This document shows positions 26,908 to 37,489 of a stretch of 64,000 nt of DNA, one piece after another. Source of the stretch: Sarcocystis neurona (lineage: Eukaryota; Apicomplexa; Conoidasida; Eucoccidiorida; Sarcocystidae); the NCBI GenBank assembly GCA_000727475.1, contig KL647292.1, forward strand, positions 1,577,186-1,641,185, in the 5' to 3' direction. The notes under the pieces are model-generated. The model saw only the letters and a program-made list of their open reading frames with translations. It was not told where the DNA came from and did not search any database. The translations under genes and the position numbers were made by a program. Positions within the stretch are counted from its first letter, which is position 1, and each line of letters starts with the position of its first letter.

Positions 26908-28721
26908 TTATATACACATATATACATAGATATACACCTAGGAAGACGCGTGTGTTGCTAATGGATTGCCTGTGTTTCAAATTAAAGATATACACATATA
27001 TACATATATATATACGTATACATATATATATATATATGTGTATAGAAAGACGGGTGTGCCTGAGGGGTCGGCTATGTACGCAGGTCTCCCCGCTATGTTA
27101 AGGTGTCTGTGTGCGCACGCAGGACCCAACATATGAGGCCGACCTTCTCGTACACTACCGAAGCAGCGGTTGCGAGTAGTCGGCGGATTAAGGCAGAGAA
27201 TCTACGTGGACGATACCGGCGCTACTACGCCTAACGCGCACGCGTGGGTTTTCCTTCCTTCGAGCATGTTCTTCTTCCTTCACACCCTCCTACTCGTCCC
27301 CGAGGCACTACGTTACTACTTTTACTGCAGAAATCAATTTTCTTCTTCCTTTTCATTGTATTCTCTACGTTTACACTTGTCTGCCTCCAGACATGCAGCA
27401 ACACACGAAGTGTATACGTGCCGCAGCGTGCGCACGTTTTTATCTGTCTCTCTCTCCCTTATCTCTCTCTCTGTCCATAAATATATACATATATATATAT
27501 GTAGACGCATATACGTGTAGAGTGTAGACAGTTCAGACTGGTCTCACTAGAAAACAGGAACGAATCGCCAGCCCCCAGGTCGACAGCTCCTCGGCCACAA
27601 ATATAAGATGTGGACGTAATGAGCAATTTATCTTCGTCCTTAAACGAATACATATATAAGATGTGAACGTAATGAGCAATATGTTTTCGTTCTTGAATCG
27701 TCCACAGTTGCAGCCGGTGCCGCCTGGGCAGCGGTGCTGCTGCTGTTGGGAATACCTCGAGAACAGGCGGGGTCGCTGTTTTTCATTTGTTGCCGCACAG
27801 CAGAACGCGTAGCGGGCAACGGTGGCAGCAGCTGATCCTGCACCTGCCGCTTCCTGCTGTTCTCTTCCTGCTCCTCCCTGCTGCCCCTTCGCTGCTGCAG
27901 CGTGTGTGCGTCCCCGTCCTTCTCCGGCTCTGGACCCGAAGCAGCTGCTTGCTCAGGCGTAAGAAATAGCAGAGACCCGTCCTGCAGCAACACGCTGCTG
28001 CTTCCCTTGACGGAGCGCCTTTTCTCCCTCTCGTGCTGCTGCGACAGCTGCTTCTGCCGTAGCAGCTGCTGCTGCTTGCGTATGAACTGCTGCAGCCGTT
28101 GGTCGCGGCGACGGAACACTGCCTGTAGGCCGAGGGCGTGCGCAGCAGAGAAAAGAGAAGAATCCCTTACATACCTACACACGTATACGCAGACAGCTGC
28201 GCGCATCAGGAATACCAGCGATAGAAGAGGAGAGAAAGAAGAAAAACATTCGAACTCACGTATAAATCACATCCACGTATATAGTTATATACACGCCTGT
28301 GCAACTAGACGCATGGCTGCAACGTACGGACACGCAAAATTGTACACACCTACGTATTTATAGAAAGGTGAATAGGGTACTACTGCAGGGCGTTGCGATG
28401 GTTCACCGCAGCAATTCACCAAGTTGTCAGTGTATGTCTCGTGTTTCTGCTGCTCGGCACCGTCTGATGGCAGTGCCACTGCAGCGCTACAGAAGCCCCG
28501 ACAACGCCGCCGAGGCACCGTTGCCGCAGCAGCCCACCAGGCGCCGCAGGAGCTGGCGAACAGCGGCTGAAGCTTCAGAAGCAACAGGCACATCGGCAGC
28601 AAAAGCGCCGCAGCGATTTGGTCAGCAGCAGCCGCGGCAGCAGAACCAAACAGCAGCGGCACGAACCAGCACCAACCGCAGCAACAAACCAGCAGGTGCA
28701 ACGGGGACAGGGGGTAGCCTT

Positions 28722-28766
<45 letters not shown>

Positions 28767-29179
28767 AGTAGGAAGGAGGACGAGGAAGGTNNNNNNNNNN
28801 NNNNNNNNNNNNNNNNNNNNNNNNNNNNNNNNNNNNNNNNNNNNNNNNNNNNNNNNNNNNNNNNNNNNNNNNNNNNNNNNNNNNNNNNNNNNNNNNNNNN
28901 NNNNNNNNNNNNNNNNNNNNNNNNNNNNNNNNNNNNNNNNNNNNNNNNNNNNNNNNNNNNNNNNNNNNNNNNNNNNNNNNNNNNNNNNNNNNNNNNNNNN
29001 NNNNNNNNNNNNNNNNNNNNNNNNNNNNNNNNNNNNNNNNNNNNNNNNNNNNNNNNNNNNNNNNNNNNNNNNNNNNNNNNNNNNNNNNNNNNNNNNNNNN
29101 NNNNNNNNNNNNNNNNNNNNNNNNNNNNNNNNNNNNNNNNNNNNNNNNNNNNGGTGCACGGGACGGGGGTAGGCGTTCG

Positions 29180-29218
<39 letters not shown>

Positions 29219-31309
29219 GCTGTATGGGAAGAGGCAGAAGGTGCAGCAGCAAAACGGAAAAAAGTGGCTAGAGGTGCCAGCCGACTTCTACAGTCCTAGG
29301 AAGAGGGACAAGGCCGGCTCTAGCACTCGCAGTACGAGACAGAGACATACATCTTATTGTCGTGAAGGACGTGATTTACACGCGAGCGGTTGCGCTTTAT
29401 TCAGAGAAAATGAAAAACACATCACACATACCAATACTTTTGAGGGGCTCGCTGAAAACAACTGAAAACCCACTCTCATTTTTACACTTCTCCTTCCCTC
29501 TAAAGTTTCTCTTCGAACAGAAGGGCGCTATACCCCACTTTGTACTCATTCTACTGTCTTTCTGTATCTCTCTCTCTCTACCAGTAACCCCCTACGTGAG
29601 ACGGGCGAAGTGACCCACTGCTACTTCTGCGCCTGAGGACAAGAGACGCAAGATAATCTTTGCTCCTGCCCGGCCACGTTCCTCAGCGTTCTCGTGGACG
29701 AAGTATATATACGGAAACAGACAGGCATACACACACAGAGGTTCACCGAGCAAACACGTGGATTTCTATCTTTTTTTAGGCATTACCCTCAACTGGATAC
29801 TGAGAGAAGGAGATACGAAGAGAATAAAAAGAGTCACAGCCTTGTGCACGGGAGGGACGGGAAGCACAGAGTTTTCCCGTCCGTTCGCCTATCTGTGTGT
29901 ATATCTGGCCGGAGGATGAAAATAAAGAAGGTCCGTACATTTCTTTGTTCTTCTTGAATTTGCTTCTGAAGTGTCTCAACTTTCTGGAAGAAGAAATTGC
30001 CGCCCCTCACGCGCTGCCGCGCCAGGCGCACGGCAGTTCTCACTTCCTGGGGCAGCTCGCTGTTCGTCTTTTTCACGGTTGGGACGGAGGCCCGACAAAC
30101 AGATGAAGAAGAAGAGCAGGACGAGGAAGAAGAGGAGGAAGATGGAGGGGGACAGACGGAAGAAGAAAAAGGAGGGAGAGAAGAAGGAGGTGGCGAAGAA
30201 ACGGAAGGACGGGGAATTAAAGACAGAGAGTTTGCGCATTTTGAGCGGGTTACCGGAGGGCAGGAAGCAGCAGAAACAGAACTTCCCAAGAAAGAATAGG
30301 AAGAGGAAGGAACGTCGGAATATTCGAACGAAGAAGAAGTAGCCACTGCTGCAAGGGGCGGCTGCTGCCCTTGTTGCTGAAGCTGTGGTGCAACAGACGC
30401 AGACAAGTATGTGCCGCTGCTGGTGCGCTGCTGCTGCTTCCTCTTGGGAACGGCAGCAGCAGGTCTCTCTCTACCTGTGCCTGCGTGTTGCTGCTGCGAG
30501 TGTCGCTGCTGCTGTACAGGCGTTTTGCTGGTCAGCTGCTTTCGCGGCTCGCTACCGTGCTGCTGCTGCTTCTTCTTTTTGTCCTTCTCCAGCCGCTCGT
30601 GTTGCAGCTGCTGCGTGTGTAGCAGCTGCAGAGCAACGTGCTCTCGCTGCTGCTTTTCTATATTTTCCTTCTCTCTCGGCAACTGCAGTGAACAATGCTG
30701 CTGCTGTTGCTCTCTCGAAGATGTGTCTTTACTTTCTTTCAGCAGGCGACTGCTCGCCAGGGCAGCCACAGCGGCAGCGGCGGCAGCAGCAGCTGCAGCA
30801 GCAGTGGTGTTCTCGCTGCCTGCGCCGCTGCTCTCAGCAGCAGAAGAGCAGCAGCAGCAGCTTTCGACAGAGCACGCGCAGCAGCGGAGCGCCGACGGGA
30901 GTTCGAATGTATCAGACTCAGCAGAGCAGCGTTCGGGAGCTGCCTGTGCTACGGAAGTTGCTGCAGCTGTTGAAGCAGCAGACCGCGGCAGCGCCTCTTC
31001 GCTGCAGCAGCTACCGTCAATTCCGTACGCGCGTTCAATTTCCTTCTTCCCAAACGCAGAGCTACTGCTGCTGCTGCTGCTTGTGTTGCAGGATCTGTTG
31101 CTGCCATTGCTGCTGTTGCTGTTTCTGCTCCTGCTGTCGCAGCTGTTGCTGTTGCTGCTGTTGTTGCTTCTGCTGTTGCCGCTTCTGCTGTCGTCACTGG
31201 TGCAGGCTTCTTCTTCTTTTTTTTCTTGGCCGAGCTGCGCGTGTCTTCCTCTCTTCTTCAGCGATGCAGGCAACAAGCAATGCTCAGTCGTGTTTCTGTT
31301 CATTTTCAT
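22717..31309 (-). CDS. Large low-complexity (Ser/Ala/Gln/Thr-rich) hypothetical protein, 3 exons
   Basis: Not recognised as any family. Proposed exons are 31309-29939, 28122-27706 and 26808-22717, all joined in phase 0, giving about 1,959 residues. The first Met after an in-frame TAG is at 31309. The exon 1/exon 2 junction joins two coiled-coil-like halves (KVETLQKQIQEEQRN and RRRDQRLQQFIRKQQQ), which supports the splice. The exon 2 donor (gtggac) is weak. Exon 1 contains poly-Ser and an Ala run of about twelve. Exon 3 alone is 1,363 codons without a stop and is dominated by Ala, Ser and Thr, the usual homopolymer style of Eimeria coding sequence. The last 20 residues are acidic and less repetitive (DAFELTEEDISCLSGI). 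No signal peptide, membrane segment or enzyme motif is seen. Function unknown. Confidence 0.72.
26873..26905. repeat. (CA)n microsatellite
   Basis: About 16 uninterrupted ac units immediately upstream of exon 3 of the low-complexity gene, within its preceding intron. Confidence 0.95.
26990..27045. repeat. (TA)n/(TATACA)n microsatellite
   Basis: Alternating tata/tacata/tgta blocks. The same type recurs throughout the window, for example at 11600-11650, 32270-32420, 39058-39110 and 46200-46280. Confidence 0.9.
27601..27700. repeat. 53-bp-spaced tandem duplication in intron
   Basis: The unit atataagatgtggacgtaa at 27601 recurs as atataagatgtgaacgtaa at 27654, each followed by tgagcaat. It lies just 3' of exon 2 of the low-complexity gene. 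Confidence 0.8.
28694..28790. repeat. (GT)n tract with flanks, left border of assembly gap
   Basis: The sequence ggtgcaacggggacagggg is followed by a long gt run and ctgtagtaggaagg. The other side of the gap (29153-29253) is nearly the same sequence. Confidence 0.85.
28791..29152. other. Assembly gap (362 N)
   Basis: A run of N inside the first intron of the low-complexity gene. Both flanks are near-copies of one (GT)n-containing segment, so the gap length and the duplication may be artefacts. Confidence 0.99.
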
Positions 31310-32687
31310 TTGCTGCTGTTGGCTCTCTCGATCCTACCACGCAGAGAAGAGAGTCGACGGCGCGATGTACAAACTTGTGGATATGTGCAGCTGCGTGTAG
31401 CTGGAAGGGTGCGTCGACCTGCGGCTGCGTAGATTTTTGCTGCCACTCGTCTTCTGCTGCTCATTTGCTGCTGCTGCCGCTGCTCTTGCTCCCGCTCTGG
31501 CGCTGTGCTTCACAACAGATCCTCACAGACTTCTAGAAAACAACGCTGCGCGCCGTCAAAAACGTGTTTGTCCTCTTGACTTACCTACATCTATGTATAC
31601 GTGCGCGCATTAGTTTTCGTCTAATATATTAACACACACATATATGCATATATATATACGTACATAAACACACACATCGGTCTTCATACGCATGTACATA
31701 TATATATAAGTACTTTGCGCATAGACGTACATACACGTGCTGATGAGAAAATGATAGACATGGCTACACAGGGGTGTGTACAGATACCTCCATACATGTA
31801 TCGACACACATAACCTCCAACATTCTCATGTGTGTGTACGTACGTAAACCTGGAAGTTCAGCGTAGACGAAATTTATATGTGTGCGGATAGAAAGCAGAA
31901 GACTCACGTGGCTACACAGACACAAGCTGTTCGCAAATCTCTCTGTCTCTCAACACAATATTGATGGATGTCCCGTGCCACTATACTACCGGCTCAAGGT
32001 CCTTTTTCTGTACGGACAGTGTCTACACATCGACTCACATACACCCACGCGTACGTGTTAACGCGTATGTGTATTAATGCGTGTATGGGTCTGTGTGCGG
32101 GTCGAGCTCCTCTACAGATAAATATATAGAGGAAGACGTGCGCATCTGCATGTGAAGAGGCGGTCATATTGCAAAGTTCCCACGTTCCTACGAGACGCGC
32201 ACCCACGTACGCCCTGCTCTACGCGCTGTCGCTTTGACTCTCGAGCAGTACCTGCTTGCAAACCCACATATATACATATATATACAGAGAGAGAGACGTG
32301 GACACCTATATATATTTATTTATATACTTGTATGGCTATAGACGTCAACACTCAAAAAACTATATATGCATGTCTACATTTATATATGTAGTTATATATC
32401 TATGTTCGTACACATACATATATATATACACATCTTTGCTTACAAATATATGTCGCCCCACCTGTAGATGTATATGTAGCACCACCTTGTCCACTTCCTC
32501 TGTGTATGTGTGTGTGTGTCTGTATATATGCCGCAGCAAGCAGCTGGTGTCCAGTTACATCTATGTATATATATGTAATTACATACCTACATATATTTAT
32601 ATGTATATTCTTATATGCTAAACAACATATGAATGCGTATAGGTATATATATGTGCATCTGCTTTGCAGAGACTTTCGAGATTTCGT
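31310..32687. other. Intergenic spacer between two low-complexity genes
   Basis: Runs from the proposed start at 31309 to the stop of the next minus gene at 32688. It is rich in (TA)n and (ACATATA)n microsatellites (31620-31720, 32270-32640). It should contain the promoter of the downstream gene and the 3' UTR of the upstream one; no specific element is identifiable. Confidence 0.55.
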
Positions 32688-33789
32688 TTAGCGGGGAGAA
32701 TAAATGTATACGATGCCTTGACGTTTTGGTGTTGGCTGCTTCTTGTTCATTTTGGGTTCGCTCTTGCCTTCCAACTGCCTGCCGGGAGGAGAGCAGCTGC
32801 TGCCCCTCCTCGCCTCCTCTCGGGGCCTGATGTGCGCTAGGACAGCCCTGTGTGCGTTCAGTTCCTTCCTCTGGATATTCCTGCTGTTGTTCTTCTTCAA
32901 GCATCCGCAGAAGCCCTGCATTTCCTTTCTTTCCGTCTGACATGCACAAGACACACGTTCCTTTCTTTTCTTCTTCTTCTTTTCCCCATCTGTGGTGTGC
33001 TTACCTGCTGCTGTTTTGTCTCTGCAGAACGCGACGGTGCTCTGCTCGGGGGCTGCTCCGGTTGCTGCGCCTCGGGGGTCCGTACACGGCAGCAACTCTT
33101 CCTCCCTGCAGCACCGCCGAGCTCGCTTCCACCTCCTGTTGCAGCAGCTGCCTCAGTTCTCGTCCAGGAGTCAGCAGAATCAGCTGCAGCAGGGACAGAC
33201 GTTTTATGACTGCTGATATTAGCAGAATGAGAAGAAGGATCTTCTGCTGCTGCTCCTGCTCTGAAGCTGTCTTCTGGAGCCGCTGCTTCTTCTCCACCTT
33301 TCCCACCGCCGTCTTCTTTGCCATGTGTGTATGACTGCGCTGCCTCTCTCGCTACTGCTGCTGCTGCTGCAGAGGTGTGGACAACTTCTTTTGCTGCTGG
33401 TCGGTTGTTCGGGAGTGGCCCTACTCCTCCACCTCCTGTTGATGCTGGTGCTGCATTTCCTGCTCCTCCTGCGCGCGATGTCAATGCAGCAGCAGATGCT
33501 GCAACAGCAGTTGTCGAGACATCCTCCTTCGTCGCTGCTGCTGCAGCACCCGAGCAGCAGACAGCAGCAGCAGGTACTCCTCTGCCTGCTGTTGTCCCTG
33601 CTGCTCCTGCTGCTGGCGTCGACGCAGCCGCTGCCGTGGCTCCTGCAGCTGCTGTTGCTGAGGCGGGAGAGACACAGCAGCTGTCGCGCCGCTGCAGCAG
33701 CTGCCGCTCCAGCTGCCTCCTTCTGCGCAAGCGCACAGCAACAACAGTCTCATCCAGCAGCACAGCAGCGCATGAAGAAGAAGCGGCTG
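32688..33789 (-). CDS. 3' exons of a second Ala/Gln-rich hypothetical protein
   Basis: Two exons in phase. The penultimate exon runs from about 33789 to 33005 and ends with a strong donor (cagcag|gtaagc). The terminal exon 32936-32688 starts after tgtcag and ends in TAA after GIVYIYSPR. The penultimate exon is about 260 codons of Ala/Gly/Ser-rich sequence with few charged clusters. The terminal 82 residues are basic (KSEPKMNKKQPTPKRQ), which could suit a nuclear or RNA-binding protein, but that is only inference. The frame closes at a TGA (33803-33805), so an acceptor must lie between there and 33780. Probably the tail of the gene whose large exon lies at 34770-37486. Confidence 0.55.
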
Positions 33790-33851
33790 CTGAGCCGGCT
33801 GGTCAAATCCACGGGTGGTAACCTCTAATATATATATATATATATACACGG

Positions 33852-34020
33852 GTACACCTGCCAGTCGCCGGGATACATCCTAGAATAAGGGGCGCAGCAC
33901 TTGAAGAATATTTTCATATCTATTCTCCTTCTCTCTCTATGTGTATATATGCACAGGTAGACGCCGTCGGGATACATCATAGAAGAGAGGCCGAGCACCT
34001 GAAGAATATTTCCCAGGAAG
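33852..34020. repeat. Imperfect 99-bp-offset duplication
   Basis: The segment gggatacatcctagaa (33870) followed by gcacttgaagaatatt recurs as gggatacatcatagaa (33969) followed by gcacctgaagaatatt. Roughly 80% identity over about 55 bases, in non-coding sequence. Confidence 0.7.
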
Positions 34021-34769
34021 GAAGACGAAGACATGGTAAGGTCCGTCGGATGGACTACGGTAGCTCTACGTGGACAAAGTGGGACACACAGAGAGAGAAG
34101 CAGACAGAGAGATGGAGGGAGACAAAGCGGGAGAAGTAAAAATCAGAGAGATGGCGAGACAGAGACGCAGACAGAGGCAGCAGCAGGCCCCGTGGAGCTC
34201 CCACATGGCTGTGCAGGTGCGCCGACCCCATCAGCTCCTCCTATCACATCTATTAGTGCATTTATATATGTTCGTGCGGCTAGCGAAAAAGAGATAGAAA
34301 GGGGACTCCTGAGACGTCTGAAGTGTGTTTTAGTCTCTGCGCGTGTCTCTTCCTTTGTATGTGATGGTGGGTGCGTCCCGCTTTTGTCTCTCTGTATGTG
34401 ACGACCTGTCCTTCTTCTCCTCCGGTGGCTCCTGGCATTTATGTATTTATTGATAAGCAATAATAGCACGTTTGACGCGGAGTGAGAGCGGCCAGAGACG
34501 CTCGACAGCCCAGCGCGCATGCGGCTTCAGGCCCTTGGCGCGAGGAAGCAGATAATTCCGAAATACATGCGCATCTGCAGAAAAAAAAAGGGAAGTTGAG
34601 GGTAGGTAGAATATGCGAGAATTCGCACAAGCGACGCTGCTGCTGTGGCAGCTGCTGCCGCGACGAGTCGCACGTGGGACAATGCTGCTGCTGGTGTGTG
34701 GCGCAGCCGCTGCAGCTGTTGCTGCCGATGTGCCTGTTGCTGCTGCAGCGGCGTCATGAAGCAGACAAA

Positions 34770-37486
34770 AGAAGACAGGAGGCGACTTGCCTGGCGCTTG
34801 CGAAGAAGCGCTGCTGTTGCGCTAGCACCCGAACAGTTTCCCTTCGTCTACGAAGTTCTGCGTTCCGGTCTCTCTGAGCTGCTGCTGAAGGAGGAGGAGA
34901 AGGAGAGGGAAAGGAAGGAGGAGCAGGAGAAATCTTTGCAGCTGCAGCCGCACCAGCAGCGGCAGCACGTTCCTCTGTCGGTCCCGACTTCTTCCACGCT
35001 GCAGCTACAGGAAGGTGACCTGCCCTCCGCTGCGGCTTGAAGCCTGCCGTCTGGTTGTTCTTTGTCTGTCCTGCTGCTGCTGCTGCAGCGCTTGCAGTGT
35101 GCGTGGACACATCGTCCCGCGTGAAAGAAGCGTCACGTGAACGTCGACCAACAGGCAGCAGCACAGCAGCACATGAAGGGGCGCTTAGCTGCTGTCGCTC
35201 CTGCTGCTGCAAGGCTCCTTCTTCCTCCCGGCGCAGCAGCTTCTCTTGCTGAAACGTCTGCCGCTGCAGTTCAAGCTGCTGCCAGCAGCCGTGTTGCTGC
35301 TGCTGCGGCTCTTCTTGCTGTTCCGCTAAGAGACCGCATGAGGCTGATGCGCGCTGCTGTATCGAGACCTGGGCTGATGCTGCTGCGAATGCTGCTATTT
35401 CTCCTCTTGCTGCTGTATCTTTGATTAGACCTGTAGCATCTGCTGCACCTCCCGCTGCAAATGCTGCTGCTGCTCCTCGTGCTGCCGCTTCTTTGATCAA
35501 ATGTATCGCGTCTGCTGTTGCTCCTGCCATCCCTTCTTCTTCCCGGGATTCCGCTGCTGCTGTGGTTGTTGCGTGAACCGCTGCAGCTTTAAGCGACGTT
35601 GCTGTTCCACGTGCTGCTGCTGCTGGTAATGCTGCTTCGTCAGCGGACTCCGCACCTGCTGCGACAGGTCCTACTCTCGGCTTTATCGCAGCTGCTGTTG
35701 CTGCTGCAGCCGCAGCGCCGTGACGCGAGCTAAAGCACTTGCTGCTGCCCGGAAGAAGCAGCTGCTTCGCAGAGAAAGAACGGCAGCCATCTTCCTGTTC
35801 TGCTGCTACGGCTGCTGCTGCTCGTGCTGGTACCAGATTTTCCCCTCCTTTGCTGCTGTTCTCGTCTCGACTGCTGCTGCTGCCGTGGGTGGCGCAGCTC
35901 TGGCACCACTTGCTGCTGTTTGACCGAATGTTGCTGCTAATGCTTCCACGAGTGATAACCGGAGACGGGGCAGGGTCGCTGCTGCGACTTATCTTCCCTA
36001 TATTCGCTGTGTCACCTTCACGACTGCTGCTTCTCCTGCTCCTGCTGCTGCCTGTGTTGCTCCTGCTGCCGTTTCTCTTCCTCTCGCTGCTGTCGTCGTA
36101 GTGTTGCGATGGGGAGGGGTCGCACGCTTCAATCTCGGCCCTGAGTTCCGCTTCGAAGAGTCCTGCTGCTGCAGCTGCCTCTTCATCTGCTGCTGCTGTT
36201 GGTACTGTTTCAGTAGCGTCCTCTGCTGCTGCTGCTGATGGTGATGTTGCGTGCTTGCTGCCTCCCGCGCTGCAGCCCTTTTTCGTAGTGCTACACCAAG
36301 TGTTTTCTGCAGGCGACAGCAACATCCCTCTGCCGTTGGCGCTACTGCTGCTGCTGCTGTATCTCCCCTCGCGTTGAGCAGGAGCAACAGCAGCAAGCGT
36401 TGGCGGGATAGGAGGAGAACCGGCAGGAGCATCGTTACACTCTAAGTCAAAGAAGGATCGAAGGGAGGCAAATTTCTTACTGCTGCTGCTGCATCTTCCC
36501 CTGGAAGCACCAGCTTCAGCTGATGCTTCTCCTGATGCTGCTGCTTCTTGTGCTGTCGCGGTTGGACTGCTTCGGCGCTGCAGCACTTGCACCCGCAGCG
36601 CCTCGTAGCTGGGAGGCTCTTTCTTCGAGTAATTGTCAGCGTGTACTATCGCCCCTGCTGCTCCTTTTCCTTGTCCACTCCTTCGCGCTGCAGCTGCTGC
36701 TGCTGGTGCTGGTGCTGCTGGTTCTCCTGCTGTTGCGGCTGCCAACTCTGCCTCTGCTGCTGCTTCTCCTTCTCCTCCTGTCGCTTGCGCTGCTCGTCCA
36801 CCGGCTTCTCTCTGTGTTGCTGCTGCAGCAGCCACGGGAGAATCAAACAGAGCCGAAGTCAGCTCCAGAATCGAAGGAGGGAACCACGCCTGCTGCCTTT
36901 TTTCTCTCTTCCTGTTCGGGCTGCTGTTGAGGCTGCAACTCGGGCTGCTGCTGCTGCTGCGCTTGCTTCCGCTCGAGTTGCTGCTGCCACGCCTGTTAAC
37001 GACGCCTTTTCGTTGCCGACCCATCCTGCCGTAAATCTGAGACTGCTGCAACAGCTCCTGCAGCGCCGACCAGCTTGCCTTTCTGTGCTCCACCCCTTGT
37101 TCTTCTGCAGCTGCTGCTGCAGCCAGCGTTGCTGCAGGTGCTCGAGCTGCCACAGCAAAAGATAGAGACGCATCTTCGGCTTCTGAATATCTACGGCGCA
37201 AAGCAGCCAACAACCAAGCAAGAGACCCCTTCGCTGCAGCATTTCCCTCCTCCTCCTGTTGCTGCTGCTGCTTCTTCTTCTGCTGCTGTTGCTGTTGCTG
37301 TTCGTGCCGCTGCTGCTGTTGCTGCTGCTGTTGCTGCTGCTGTTGCTGCTGCTGTTGCTGCTGCTGTTGCTGCTGCTGTTGCTGCTGCTGTTGCTGCTGC
37401 TGTTGCTGCTGCTGTTGCTGCTGCTGTTGCTGCTGTTGCTGCTGCTGCTGTTGCTGCTGCTGTTGCTGTTGCTGCTGCTGCTGCTG
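34770..37486 (-). CDS. Large exon of an Ala/Ser/Gln-rich hypothetical protein with 59-Gln tract
   Basis: One open frame of about 900 codons. It opens after a TAA at 37487-37489 with 59 consecutive Gln codons (37486-37310), then RHE, more Gln/Lys/Glu, then less repetitive sequence (GSLAWLLAALRRRYSEAE, WSALQELLQQSQIYGRM). Long Ala and Ser stretches follow, with mixed islands such as SLRSFFDLECND. Near the 3' end a GC-type donor (AG|gcaagt, about 34790) or a weak gtcgcc could end the exon before the stop at 34754-34756. Probably the same gene as the exons at 32688-33789, but the phases between them could not be matched, so intermediate exons may be missing. No family recognised. Confidence 0.6.
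37310..37486 (-). repeat. Interrupted (CAG)n tract encoding poly-Gln
   Basis: Read on the minus strand this is mostly the 12-base unit CAGCAGCAGCAA repeated, 59 codons in all, with a slightly different arrangement at the upstream end. The regular CAA interruption distinguishes it from a pure triplet run. Confidence 0.95.
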
Positions 37487-37489
37487 TTA

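Noticed and set aside
28299..29465. 388-codon plus frame through the gap
   Set aside because: It spans 362 N and two (GT)n runs; the open frame depends on undefined bases.
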